Part shown: one piece after another, positions 53,110 to 61,114 of the stretch
Numbering within the stretch: position 1 is the first letter of the stretch
Layout: every line of letters starts with the position of its first letter
Source of the DNA: Flavobacterium sp. SUN052
GTDB lineage: Bacteria; Bacteroidota; Bacteroidia; Flavobacteriales; Flavobacteriaceae
Length of the DNA stretch: 64,000 nucleotides
Direction: 5' to 3'
NCBI RefSeq assembly: GCF_028867935.1
Contig: NZ_JAPQNS010000011.1
Coordinates: 62,001 to 126,000 of the forward strand
Notes under the pieces: model-generated
The model's database searches: none
What the model was told of the DNA's origin: nothing
Seen by the model: only the letters and a program-made list of their open reading frames with translations
Position numbers and translations under genes: made by a program

Positions 53110-54135
53110 ATGAACGAGAACACGCCGATTACGATCAAGGATATAGCTCGGAAATTCAAATGCTCCCCCTCAACCGTGTCGCGGGCATTGAATAATCACC
53201 CGCTGATCAATGAGGATACACGGCGTAATATTCAGGAGTATGCTCAGAAGGTAGGCTATCAGCGAAATTCTGTGGCCCTGAGCCTGTTGAATCAAAAATC
53301 GGCCATGCTCGGCGTCATCGTACCCAGCCTGAATCATTTTCACGAAACGGCAATGATTGAAGGCTTGCAGAATAAGTTACAGGCGCAGGGCTACATGATG
53401 ACGATATGCGTCACCAACGAACGGTATGCGCTCGAAAAAGAGTACGTTGAAAAACTATTGGCCAATCGGGTAGAAGGCATTTTCCTCTCCGTATCCCAGG
53501 AAACCTACGATTCGGGGCAGTATGAGCATTTGAGTAAGGTGCTGAACCGGCACATTCCCCTTATTTTCATTGATCGGGAATGCGACGGCGTGCCAGCTAG
53601 CAGCATTACCGTTGATGATTATTGGGGGGCTTTCGCGGCAACAGAACACCTGATTCTGAGAGGGGGTAAACGGATTGCCCACCTGAAAGGCCCCAATGGG
53701 TTGACCGTTTGCGAAAAGCGGTTTAAGGGGTATCAGGACTGTCTTGCCAAACACAATATTTATTTTGATGAAGCACTCGTTATCAATACCGATTTCAAAG
53801 CCGAAAGTGCCATTGCGCCTGTGCGAAACCTTATGTCTTTAGCAAACCCACCCGACAGCGTGTTTGGCGTTAACGATGTGGTGGCTTCGGCGGCTATGCA
53901 AGTAATTCGGGAGTTGGGGTTTTCAATACCGGATCAGGTAGCGGTTATTGGGTTCGATAATTCGCCTTTTTCGGCCTACCTCAATCCGAGTCTGTCTACC
54001 GTCGACCGTTTCGGAAAACTACTAGGCGAGGAAGCCACGGGCTTGTTTCTTAATGCCTTAAGTCGAAAAACAGATCAGCAGGAAACGATTGTTTTAAGAC
54101 CAGAATTGATACTCAGAGCGTCCACGCTAGCCTAA
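53110..54135 (+). CDS. LacI-family transcriptional regulator
   Basis: 341 aa. Helix-turn-helix with hinge at 7-60: ITIKDIARKFKCSPSTVSRALNNHP then RRNIQEYAQKVGYQRN. The rest is a periplasmic-binding-protein-like sensor domain with LGVIVPSLNHFHETAMIEG, IPLIFIDRECDG and VFGVNDVVASAAMQVIRELG. Immediately downstream, before the inositol oxygenase gene, lies a CG-centred palindrome typical of LacI-family operators, so it probably regulates the inositol genes and may sense inositol or a breakdown product. Confidence 0.93.
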   Translation: MNENTPITIKDIARKFKCSPSTVSRALNNHPLINEDTRRNIQEYAQKVGYQRNSVALSLLNQKSAMLGVIVPSLNHFHETAMIEGLQNKLQAQGYMMTICVTNERYALEKEYVEKLLANRVEGIFLSVSQETYDSGQYEHLSKVLNRHIPLIFIDRECDGVPASSITVDDYWGAFAATEHLILRGGKRIAHLKGPNGLTVCEKRFKGYQDCLAKHNIYFDEALVINTDFKAESAIAPVRNLMSLANPPDSVFGVNDVVASAAMQVIRELGFSIPDQVAVIGFDNSPFSAYLNPSLSTVDRFGKLLGEEATGLFLNALSRKTDQQETIVLRPELILRASTLA

Positions 54136-54145
54136 CAAACATTAT

Positions 54146-54159
54146 TACAAACGTTTGCA
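54146..54159 (+). promoter_or_regulatory. LacI-family operator before inositol oxygenase gene
   Basis: TACAAACGTTTGCA contains the perfect 10-bp palindrome CAAACGTTTG with a central CG, and extends to a 14-bp dyad with one mismatch. It lies 11 bp after the LacI stop and 82 bp before the ATG at 54241, where an operator for the adjacent repressor is expected. Confidence 0.7.
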
Positions 54160-54240
54160 TAACATTTTATGCTTTTTCTTGAAAAGAATAGTATTGTTTT
54201 GCTCTATCAAATCATTTTCATCACTTAAAATTAGTGCACA

Positions 54241-55110
54241 ATGACCTTCACGGAAAAAGAAATTGCTCCTTTAGCCAGCATAGAAGAATGGGAAGATGAT
54301 GTTTTGGTGCGCTACCCAGAGCCTGACACAACGGCTAAAACAAAGGAAGAGTACCGTAATTACGACGATCCCAAACGCGATACCGTACGCGAGTTTTATC
54401 GCCTGAATCATACCTATCAGACCTACGATTTTGTCAAGCAAAAAGAAGGTGACTTCTTGAAATTCGACAAAAAAGAAATGCGGGTTTGGGATGCGTGCGA
54501 CTTTCTGAACACGCTTGTCGATGATTCGGACCCCGATACCGACCTCGACCAGTTGCAGCATTTATTGCAAACATCGGAAACCATCAGAGCCGACGGTCAC
54601 CCCGATTGGTTTGTTCTGACCGGCTTTTTGCACGATTTGGGCAAGGTTTTATGCCTGTTTGGTGAGCCACAATGGGCGGTTGTGGGCGATACGTTCCCGG
54701 TGGGTTGTCAGCATTCGGATAAAATTGTTTATCCCGAGTTTTTCGACGCCAACCCCGACTCGAAAGACGAACGATACAACACCAAATACGGTGTGTATGA
54801 ACCCAATTGCGGCTTGCGCAACGTACACATGTCGTGGGGTCACGATGAATACCTGTATCAGATCATGAAGGATTACATGCCTGAACCAGCCCTGTACATG
54901 ATGCGCTACCACTCGTTTTATGCGCAACACCGGGAGCATGCCTATGACCATTTGATGGATAAGCACGATCACGAAATGTTCAAATGGGTCAACAAATTCA
55001 ACCCGTACGATTTGTACTCGAAAGTGCCAACACCGCCGAATGTGAAGGAATTGAAGCCTTATTACGAGGATTTGATCGCTAAATATTTGCCTGCTACATT
55101 GAAATTCTAG
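54241..55110 (+). CDS. myo-Inositol oxygenase
   Basis: 289 aa, matching the length of mouse MIOX. It opens the inositol ring with O2 to give D-glucuronate using a mixed-valent di-iron centre. By alignment to the mouse ligand pattern, the iron ligands are His107, His131, Asp132 (FLHDLGK), His201 (WGHDEY), His224 (RYHSFY) and Asp257 (NPYDLYS); all are present. Cytosolic. It follows LacI and its operator and precedes a sodium/solute symporter, which together suggest inositol uptake and entry into glucuronate metabolism. Ended by a strong hairpin. Confidence 0.95.
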   Translation: MTFTEKEIAPLASIEEWEDDVLVRYPEPDTTAKTKEEYRNYDDPKRDTVREFYRLNHTYQTYDFVKQKEGDFLKFDKKEMRVWDACDFLNTLVDDSDPDTDLDQLQHLLQTSETIRADGHPDWFVLTGFLHDLGKVLCLFGEPQWAVVGDTFPVGCQHSDKIVYPEFFDANPDSKDERYNTKYGVYEPNCGLRNVHMSWGHDEYLYQIMKDYMPEPALYMMRYHSFYAQHREHAYDHLMDKHDHEMFKWVNKFNPYDLYSKVPTPPNVKELKPYYEDLIAKYLPATLKF

Positions 55111-55132
55111 TATTTTCCGCATAATTCACAAG

Positions 55133-55200
55133 CAGAAGGGTTACCCATAAACCGTAGTCTTTTAAAATCTAAAGGCTATCGTTTATGCGTAACCCTTCTG
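55133..55200 (+). terminator. Long hairpin after inositol oxygenase gene
   Basis: CAGAAGGGTTAC (55133-55144) pairs with GTAACCCTTCTG (55189-55200), and the inner sequence extends the stem with mismatches around a loop near 55170. TTT follows. It may terminate or attenuate transcription before the symporter gene. Confidence 0.7.
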
Positions 55201-55254
55201 TTTGCCGTATTCTTTCCAGTTGTTACAGTTCCTAAATCTTAAAAATCCCTATTT

Positions 55255-56877
55255 GTGAAACAGCTACAAACGCTCGATTACATCGTTTTCCTGATCTATT
55301 TTGTCTCTGTATCGAGTTATGGCTACTGGGTTTATCAGCGTAAAAAGAACGCCAGAACCAGTACGAAAGACTTTTTTCTGGCCGAAGGCTCGTTAACGTG
55401 GTGGGCTATTGGGGCCTCGCTCATTGCCAGCAACATCTCGGCCGAACAATTTATTGGCATGTCGGGCTCCGGTTTTGCCATGGGTTTGGCCATTTCGTCG
55501 TACGAATGGATGTCGGCGGCCACCCTGCTTCTGGTGGCTATCTTTTTCATCCCCATCTTCCTGAAGAACAAGATATATACCATGCCGCAATTTTTGTCGC
55601 AGCGGTATAACAACACGGTAGCGACCATTATGGCGGTATTTTGGCTCCTGCTCTACGTTTTTGTCAACCTTACCTCCATCCTTTATCTCGGTGCTTTGGC
55701 TATTGAAAGCATTTCGGGCGTTCCGTTTTTGTATGTTATGGTGGGCCTGGCTGTATTCGCCATTTTTATCACGCTGGGCGGTATGAAAGTGATTGGCTAC
55801 ACCGACTTTATCCAGGTTATTGTGCTGATTGTTGGGGGTTTGGTGGTTACGTATTTGTCACTCGATATGGTATCGGAACGCTTCGGCGGCTCGGGCGTAT
55901 GGAGCGGCCTTTCTGAATTGCGTTCGCAAGCCGACGACCATTTTCACATGATTTTTTCGGAGGGCGACAAATACTATGATGCATTGCCGGGTTTTGCCGT
56001 TCTGTTTGGCGGTATGTGGATCAACAACCTCAATTACTGGGGGTGCAACCAATACATTGTGCAACGGGCTTTGGGTGCCGATTTACCAACCGCCCGAAGC
56101 GGCATTTTATTCGCGGCTTTTTTGAAATTACTGATGCCTGTTATCTGCGTGTTACCGGGTATTGCCATGTATGTCTTGCACAAAAACGGCGGTTTTCAGA
56201 CAGAAATGGTGAACGCAGTCGGTCAGATCAAACCCGACCATGCGTACCCAACCTTAATGAATTTGTTACCCGCAGGTTTGAAAGGCCTGTCTTTTGCGGC
56301 CTTGACGGCGGCCATTGTGGCTTCATTAGCGGGCAAGTGCAATAGTATTTCCACAATTTTCAGCCTAGACATTTACAAGAAATTCCTGAATACCGATGCC
56401 TCTGAAAAGCAAACGGTGTGGGTTGGACGCCTTGCGGTATGGGTTGCTTTTGCCATTGCGTTGGTGATCACACCACAGCTGCGCCAACTGGAGCAAGCCT
56501 ATCAGTTCATCCAGGAATATTCAAATTACCTGACGCCGGGGGCCTTTGCGTTGTTCTCGCTGGGCTTGTTCTGGAAACGCACAACGTCGACGGCGGCTAT
56601 TGTGGGGGCTGTTGCGTCTATTCCGATGGTGCTTGTCTTTAAAAATTTGCACAAAGTCATCGGCGGCAATCCCATCCCGTTTCTGCATGTGACCATGTGG
56701 GTTTATCTGGTTATTGTAGCGATTATGGTGGGAATCTCTTTAGCCGATGGCGCCAGTAAAAACAACCCCAAAGGCCTGGTGCTGGACAGTTCAGATTTTA
56801 AAGTATCCAACCAATTTTCGGTTATCTCCATTTTGATCATGGGAATTTTGGTCGCGCTTTACACTGTGTTTTACTGA
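55255..56877 (+). CDS. Sodium:solute symporter (SLC5/SSS family), likely sugar or inositol
   Basis: 540 aa, about 13-14 membrane segments. Starts with GTG at 55255 (MKQLQTLDYIVFLIYFVSVSSYG); no in-frame ATG lies nearby upstream and family members start here. SSS features: FFLAEGSLTWWAIGASLIASNISAEQFIGMSGSG in TM1-2, GGMKVIGYTDFIQVIVLIVGG, and GLKGLSFAALTAAIVASLAGKCNSISTIFSLDIYKK with the SSS signature. Its sub-type resembles SGLT-like sugar carriers rather than PutP or PanF. Genomic position after inositol oxygenase suggests inositol or a sugar as substrate. Confidence 0.9.
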   Translation: MKQLQTLDYIVFLIYFVSVSSYGYWVYQRKKNARTSTKDFFLAEGSLTWWAIGASLIASNISAEQFIGMSGSGFAMGLAISSYEWMSAATLLLVAIFFIPIFLKNKIYTMPQFLSQRYNNTVATIMAVFWLLLYVFVNLTSILYLGALAIESISGVPFLYVMVGLAVFAIFITLGGMKVIGYTDFIQVIVLIVGGLVVTYLSLDMVSERFGGSGVWSGLSELRSQADDHFHMIFSEGDKYYDALPGFAVLFGGMWINNLNYWGCNQYIVQRALGADLPTARSGILFAAFLKLLMPVICVLPGIAMYVLHKNGGFQTEMVNAVGQIKPDHAYPTLMNLLPAGLKGLSFAALTAAIVASLAGKCNSISTIFSLDIYKKFLNTDASEKQTVWVGRLAVWVAFAIALVITPQLRQLEQAYQFIQEYSNYLTPGAFALFSLGLFWKRTTSTAAIVGAVASIPMVLVFKNLHKVIGGNPIPFLHVTMWVYLVIVAIMVGISLADGASKNNPKGLVLDSSDFKVSNQFSVISILIMGILVALYTVFY

Positions 56878-56973
56878 GAACAGACGGCGGCTTCGGCAGG
56901 GTCAGCGATGGTCGGGCTATTGGTTAAATAGTTACCTTTCGTCTAAACTAAGACTCAACCTTAAAAATATCTT

Positions 56974-57399
56974 ATGAACAAGAACGGACCAGTCATCGTC
57001 ATCGAGGATGATGACGATGATCAGGAATTTTTAAGGCAAGTATTTAGTAATCTGAATTACCACAACAAAGTCCTCTTTTTCGGGGATGGTCAGGAGGCAC
57101 TTGACTATTTAACCAGCACGTCTGAACTACCGTTTTTGATCCTCTCCGACATTAACATGCCTAAGCTGGATGGGTTTGCGCTCAGACAAAAGCTGCATAC
57201 TGATGCCGCCCTACAACTCAAGTGTATTCCTTATTTGTTCTTCTCGACAGCCGCTGACCAGCAAATGGTGATCAAAGCCTACAGTCTATCGGTGCAGGGC
57301 TTCTTTGTAAAACCCACGTCAATGGGAGAACTGGAAGACATCATCAGAAACATTATGGACTACTGGAAAAAGTGTGCTGCCCCGAATAGCTATCAGTAA
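56974..57399 (+). CDS. Stand-alone receiver (Rcp1-like response regulator)
   Basis: 141 aa, a single receiver domain. Acidic pocket EDDDDDQ at 11-17, phospho-acceptor Asp59 (LSDINMP), Thr/Ser near 91 (FFSTAA) and Lys113 (FFVKPT). The acidic run and RQKLH spacing are typical of Rcp1-type single-domain regulators in Bacteroidota. No output domain and no adjacent kinase. Possibly signals through phosphorelay or protein contacts. A 9-bp hairpin (57468-57492) follows. Confidence 0.9.
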   Translation: MNKNGPVIVIEDDDDDQEFLRQVFSNLNYHNKVLFFGDGQEALDYLTSTSELPFLILSDINMPKLDGFALRQKLHTDAALQLKCIPYLFFSTAADQQMVIKAYSLSVQGFFVKPTSMGELEDIIRNIMDYWKKCAAPNSYQ

Positions 57400-57467
57400 G
57401 TAGCCGAGAGGGATTGAGTGCCAAAGCATTGCGAACAAAGCTCATCGTTCTCACCTAGCCTGATAAT

Positions 57468-57492
57468 GTGGAAGCAGTATTAGTGCTTCCAC
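57468..57492. terminator. Possible terminator hairpin
   Basis: GTGGAAGCA (57468-57476) and TGCTTCCAC (57484-57492) form a perfect 9-bp stem with a 7-nt loop after the receiver gene. There is no following U tract on the plus strand, so efficiency is uncertain. Confidence 0.4.
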
Positions 57493-57548
57493 AAAAAGAA
57501 GCTCATCCGACTTTTGTGAGTTACCTTGTAGAAATCAAATGACTTATC

Positions 57549-57737
57549 ATGACAAGTCCCTTCATTAATATTCAAGGCCCATTGGGCATCTACTACATTA
57601 ATGTGAATACTATTTGTGCAGTACGAGAATCCGGGCCTAGAGTCTATGTAATAACAGTAGACGGCAAGGAGATTACGGTTGATGAAAGCTACACCGCCTT
57701 GTGTGCAAGAATAAAGGAAGTGTATGAAGGCAAGTAA
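57549..57737 (+). CDS. Small hypothetical protein, 62 aa, beta-rich
   Basis: Reads IYYINVNTICAVRESGPRVY then VITVDGKEITVDESYTALC. The alternating pattern resembles small FlbD-like or LytTR-like beta domains, but length and motifs do not secure either. No signal peptide. ATG at 57549 with no SD. Likely a real gene by composition. Confidence 0.45.
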   Translation: MTSPFINIQGPLGIYYINVNTICAVRESGPRVYVITVDGKEITVDESYTALCARIKEVYEGK

Positions 57738-57832
57738 CAAAGCGCCATTGCTCCGTAGTTAAATTAGCATGGCCCGTTCGTGGTTTTCCTTTACTGTGAA
57801 TCTAGGATCGGGCCAGGTTTTTGTAAAAAGAT

Positions 57833-57870
57833 TTTTCTGGTGCCCCGTGCCTACGTAAGACACCAGAAAA
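57833..57870. terminator. Possible terminator near convergent ends
   Basis: TTTTCTGGTG (57833-57842) and CACCAGAAAA (57861-57870) are exact inverse arms with an 18-nt loop, between the ends of the 62-aa gene (plus) and the 145-aa gene (minus). A and T runs at the bases suit bidirectional termination. Confidence 0.5.
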
Positions 57871-57901
57871 TATCGTCAGTTGACCAGGAACGCATTTTAA
57901 G

Positions 57902-58339
57902 CTATATCAACCCACGGCGTACCAACTCATTCACAAACGCCCGACGCGCATCGGGATAAGGATAGAAGGCCGGAAAGTAGCGCAATGTCATCCGTCTGGC
58001 ATCGGATGAGAAACGCACAACAACGCCATTGAGGATGCGCCCACCGTTACGCGCAAAAGTCAGCACATTTCCAAGGTAAATTCCTTTGTGCTCGGTTGGC
58101 TGCAGACCGGTGAAAAACTTCACCGAACGCCCGGAACGTCCGTCGGGCCCGATCTTTTTCTGCGTTTCCAACCCCCGCAAAATGATAGTAGCGTTTATGT
58201 TTTCGTTAAAAAGCCTGTTCTCAACCACGGTCTCCTCGGGGACCAGGGTAAACCCCGGCTCACACGTTGCCATGATATACCGGCCTTTGTTGGCGTCGAG
58301 AGTGAATGTAACAAGGTTCGATGCTGGTAGGTATGTCAT
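57902..58339 (-). CDS. Hypothetical protein, 145 aa
   Basis: Starts MTYLPASNLVTFTLDANKGR at ATG 58339. Contains VENRLFNENINATIILRGLE and KFFTGLQPTEHKGIYLGNVL, and ends FYPYPDARRAFVNELVRRGLI. No signal peptide or membrane segment. Not recognised. Its start overlaps the stop of the upstream 77-aa gene by 4 bp (ATGA), so the two are translationally coupled and likely act together. Confidence 0.55.
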   Translation of the reverse strand: MTYLPASNLVTFTLDANKGRYIMATCEPGFTLVPEETVVENRLFNENINATIILRGLETQKKIGPDGRSGRSVKFFTGLQPTEHKGIYLGNVLTFARNGGRILNGVVVRFSSDARRMTLRYFPAFYPYPDARRAFVNELVRRGLI

Positions 58340-58569
58340 ACGCTCCGGCTCTCCCCGGCCTCACTCGTTGACATAACACAGCGTGATTGGTTGAGCGCGG
58401 CTACTTCGAGCGGAATACGAAGGGCAAGCCGGGCGTCGGGGCCTTCAAGCAAAGCTTCCCCAATGTGCGCGTGTGGCGTGAAGTTCTCTAACGCCGAGCG
58501 AACGGATACCCGCGCCAGTTTGAGCAACTGATCGGGTGTTATTTGAATCCGGGTTATTGTGCCGTACAT
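58336..58569 (-). CDS. Hypothetical protein, 77 aa
   Basis: From ATG 58569 (MYGTITRIQITPDQLLKLA), preferred to the in-frame upstream start at 58662 that overlaps the 282-aa gene and begins with low-quality sequence. Ends TSEAGESRSV. Short beta-alpha pattern (GTITRIQITPDQLLKLARV). Not recognised. ATGA overlap with the downstream 145-aa gene. Confidence 0.5.
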   Translation of the reverse strand: MYGTITRIQITPDQLLKLARVSVRSALENFTPHAHIGEALLEGPDARLALRIPLEVAALNQSRCVMSTSEAGESRSV

Positions 58570-58658
58570 GGCTATAATTGATTTAGTTGTACGGCAAAGG
58601 TGTAAGGTGGGTAGTGAATGGGGTAGCAGCTGGAGTACTCCAAAGTTTGCGGATTTGA

Positions 58659-59507
58659 TCAATCTCCGTTCAATAGGGCTAACAGTTCGTTGACTGCCTT
58701 TATGTTTTTAGGGTTTCTGTATGGATTATCTTTGAGTGCCATTCTATCCGGGTCACACTGTCTTATATAATCAACAGCATTATCCGCACTCCCTCCACAC
58801 AACACACTAATTAACTTACCCTTAGACTCCCAAGGTAATTGCTGCACCTCTGGAAGTTGAAAGAATCCTAACCTATCCAGCAGTAACACTTTAGGCGGTA
58901 AATTTCTCCAAACGCCTTTGTCGGGCTCCTTCTGTCGATCAACAGAACCCTTTATTTGAACAATACTACGCGGTTCATACATTTCGCGTACCATTTCAAT
59001 GTTGTTGAGTATAGCATATTTGGACGTTTCTATGCCAAACGATGTAGCATTAACCATACCCATATAAATAGCCGCGGCCAGCCTAGTAGGGGTATTCAAG
59101 TTTACTGTTTCTCCAGCTACAATATCAAGTCCTTCCTCATCTATAGCGCCTATGTCGAACAAATCATTAATCGACCACAGGAATGATTTAACACTCTGTA
59201 GTAATCGATCTAAGTCCCGCACGTAACTGAGCAATTCGTATGCATAGCTCTTTTGCGTCCCTTCTTTCTCGTAAAGTGCAAATCTTTGTTTAATCTCAGA
59301 CTCAAATTTGGATTCATTAGAATGACGATGACCTACAATAGTTACTCGAAGGCTCTCAATCTCCTCTACGTCTGAAATTGTAAACCAGTGCTGAGTATCG
59401 TTCCTTACACTCTCACCTATCGAAAATTGATGAGCAACCACTATACGATTCAACTTACGAAGGCAAGTTTTAAGAGTTTCAAAATGAAGGTAATCAGTGG
59501 TAGTCAT
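58659..59507 (-). CDS. Hypothetical protein, 282 aa, AT-rich
   Basis: Starts MTTTDYLHFETLKTCLRKLNRI at ATG 59507. Helix-rich with YELLSYVRDLDRLLQSVKSFL near 105; ends with VWRNLPPKVLLLDRLGFFQL and YRNPKNIKAVNELLALLNGD. No motif I can name. Codon use is clearly more AT-rich (many ATA, TTA, AGA-type choices) than neighbours, which suggests recent arrival. The end overlaps or abuts the next small gene region, and all three genes are co-oriented. Confidence 0.6.
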   Translation of the reverse strand: MTTTDYLHFETLKTCLRKLNRIVVAHQFSIGESVRNDTQHWFTISDVEEIESLRVTIVGHRHSNESKFESEIKQRFALYEKEGTQKSYAYELLSYVRDLDRLLQSVKSFLWSINDLFDIGAIDEEGLDIVAGETVNLNTPTRLAAAIYMGMVNATSFGIETSKYAILNNIEMVREMYEPRSIVQIKGSVDRQKEPDKGVWRNLPPKVLLLDRLGFFQLPEVQQLPWESKGKLISVLCGGSADNAVDYIRQCDPDRMALKDNPYRNPKNIKAVNELLALLNGD

Positions 59508-59753
59508 GGTTTGGTCAGTTTAATAGCCCCAAAAACCCGGTTATATCTCAGATTTTCGGGTGGCTGAGGAGAAGGTTTGCTGGGTTGTTCCGGTTTACTG
59601 GTAATCCTACCTGAATAACTCAAAACTCAGTGTTAACTCAGGTTTTATCAGGTTTTGAGTCTGGATTAATGAGGTTTGGCCAATTACTGAAAGTGCTTAT
59701 GCTCCAGCAAAAGCAGGACTTTTTGCTCCGATTGATTAAACTCTCATATTTCT

Positions 59754-60005
59754 TTACGCGACACCTTCCAGATCACTATAATGCAGAATTACCCGGCCTA
59801 AATTGACTGCTTGAACATCATCGGCGTTTAGGGTTTCTACGCCCAGCGTATCCCCGTTGGCGTTGATAAATTCCACTTCGTAGCGTTGGCCACTACCGTA
59901 AATATGTACTACGGTTCCCACATCGCCCCGGCGCAATCGCATTGCTGCACCGTCCCGCACAGGTAGACCAATCAGCAGAGCAACTAAATCAAGTTCTTCG
60001 ATCAT
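59754..60005 (-). CDS. DUF4926 domain protein
   Basis: 83 aa from ATG 60005 (MIEELDLVALLIGLPVRDG); a GTG at 60020 would add five residues. Core pattern LRRGDVGTVVHIYGSGQRYEVEF, then TLGVETLNADDVQAV, matches DUF4926, small SH3-like proteins often found near toxin-antitoxin or accessory genes. Function unknown. Lies between the AT-rich hypothetical genes and tRNA-Arg. Confidence 0.78.
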   Translation of the reverse strand: MIEELDLVALLIGLPVRDGAAMRLRRGDVGTVVHIYGSGQRYEVEFINANGDTLGVETLNADDVQAVNLGRVILHYSDLEGVA

Positions 60006-60116
60006 GTTTTTAAGGCTCACGTTAGTGTTAACTGGCTAGGAGAGATTCCTTTGGGTCTACTGATGTGACCTATTCAGGCGGTGATACCAAGATACAAAAA
60101 ATAACTAGTGGGCACG

Positions 60117-60158
60117 AAAAAAGGGGACGGATTTAGTATATAAATCCATCCCCTTTTT
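60117..60158 (-). terminator. Terminator downstream of tRNA-Arg
   Basis: AAAAAGGGGACGGATTTA and its inverse (one mismatch) enclose a 5-nt loop with A/T runs on both sides. Placed 89 bp after the 3' end of the minus-strand tRNA gene. Could work in both directions. Confidence 0.75.
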
Positions 60159-60246
60159 AATGACATACGACAAATAACGCTTGTCGGTAAATTATTGATA
60201 GTCAGCCAAGTTTTAATCTATTGAATCAGGCGAAACCTATCATTTG

Positions 60247-60318
60247 TGCTCCCGAAGGGATTCGAACCCCTATCGTCGGTACCGGAAACCGAAATTCTAT
60301 CCATTGAACTACGGGAGC
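60247..60318 (-). tRNA. tRNA-Arg (anticodon CCG)
   Basis: The minus strand folds as a 72-nt cloverleaf: acceptor GCTCCCG pairing with CGGGAGC, D arm with GTTCAATGGATAGAAT, anticodon arm TCGGT-TTCCGGT-ACCGA whose loop gives anticodon CCG (reads CGG), and T arm with the GGTTCGAATCC core. Discriminator A; CCA is not encoded, as usual in this group. A TAnnTTTG-like promoter lies ~34 bp upstream. Confidence 0.93.
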
Positions 60319-60351
60319 GTAGCCGGGCGGCTTTTCAGCCGTTTCGGGTTG

Positions 60352-60359
60352 CAAAAGTA
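60352..60359 (-). promoter_or_regulatory. Candidate tRNA-Arg promoter -7 element (TACTTTTG)
   Basis: Minus-strand TACTTTTG matches TAnnTTTG, 34 bp upstream of the tRNA 5' end. Spacing suits a short 5' leader removed by RNase P. Confidence 0.5.
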
Positions 60360-60443
60360 ATGAATCGGCACTGAAAAATGAATAAGGGAGAACGAAAATT
60401 ATGCGTTTAATCAACATTCTCCATTCTGCATTCCCCGCGTTCC

Positions 60444-61112
60444 TTACAAAAGCCGCATTGTCTCGTAATCACCCACGTGTTTCAGGTACATAAAATGGAT
60501 CAGCAGCCCATTAACGTTATTGATTAGCTGGTGGGCTTCTGGTATCGTTGTGACAACGGTGGTGATTCGCTCAAACTCGGAGTCGTTGGTCATCTTCTGA
60601 TGATGGAACGCCATAATCTTTTCCCTCGATAGCCGCTTCTCCACGAAGTAATAATGCATGGCTTCGTCGCTGGTGCCGGTGCTGGGATACCACAGGCGCG
60701 AGTTTAGCTTCGTCAGTTCGCCGGGCGTAATGCTCAGCCCGATCTCCTCCCCTACCTCGCGGGCGGCTACGTCGGTGGCATCGTCGTCGGCATCGACCAT
60801 TCCCGCCGGATGTTCGTAAGTTTGAGAACCGTCGGAAATACGACGCTGCCGCACCAGAACAACGAATTTGTCGTCCGTTTCCTCGTCTATCAGGCAAACC
60901 AATACCGATGCAGCATGGCCTTTCAGAAAGCAAACCGGCGGAATTTTGTCTCCTTCGGGGGTGTCGGCATCCAGCTCCAGCATCGCGAACAATACTTCGC
61001 CATTGTGCCGTCGCCGGACAAAATGTTCCTTGATTCCGTTAACTGTTAAACCATTATCGATCAATTGTTTCTTCCAGAAACGAAACTTAGGTGCGTCTTC
61101 GAGTTTTTCCAT
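60444..61112 (-). CDS. Nudix hydrolase
   Basis: 222 aa. The Nudix box runs from Gly104 to Leu126 (GMVDADDD, then REVGEEIGL) and matches GX5EX7REUXEEXGU except that the first Glu is Asp110. The catalytic REVGEE core is intact. Upstream context YEHPAGMVDA and the long N-terminal part resemble ADP-sugar-type Nudix enzymes, where a pyrophosphate bond is cut. The start is 2 bp after the stop of the S9 peptidase gene on the same strand, so the two are probably co-transcribed. Confidence 0.87.
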   Translation of the reverse strand: MEKLEDAPKFRFWKKQLIDNGLTVNGIKEHFVRRRHNGEVLFAMLELDADTPEGDKIPPVCFLKGHAASVLVCLIDEETDDKFVVLVRQRRISDGSQTYEHPAGMVDADDDATDVAAREVGEEIGLSITPGELTKLNSRLWYPSTGTSDEAMHYYFVEKRLSREKIMAFHHQKMTNDSEFERITTVVTTIPEAHQLINNVNGLLIHFMYLKHVGDYETMRLL

Positions 61113-61114
61113 AT

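Noticed and set aside
60247..60318. tRNA-Arg as an integration site (att) for the neighbouring hypothetical genes
   Set aside because: I looked for a second copy of the tRNA 3' end within 57.4-60.2 kb and saw none, and there is no integrase gene in the window.
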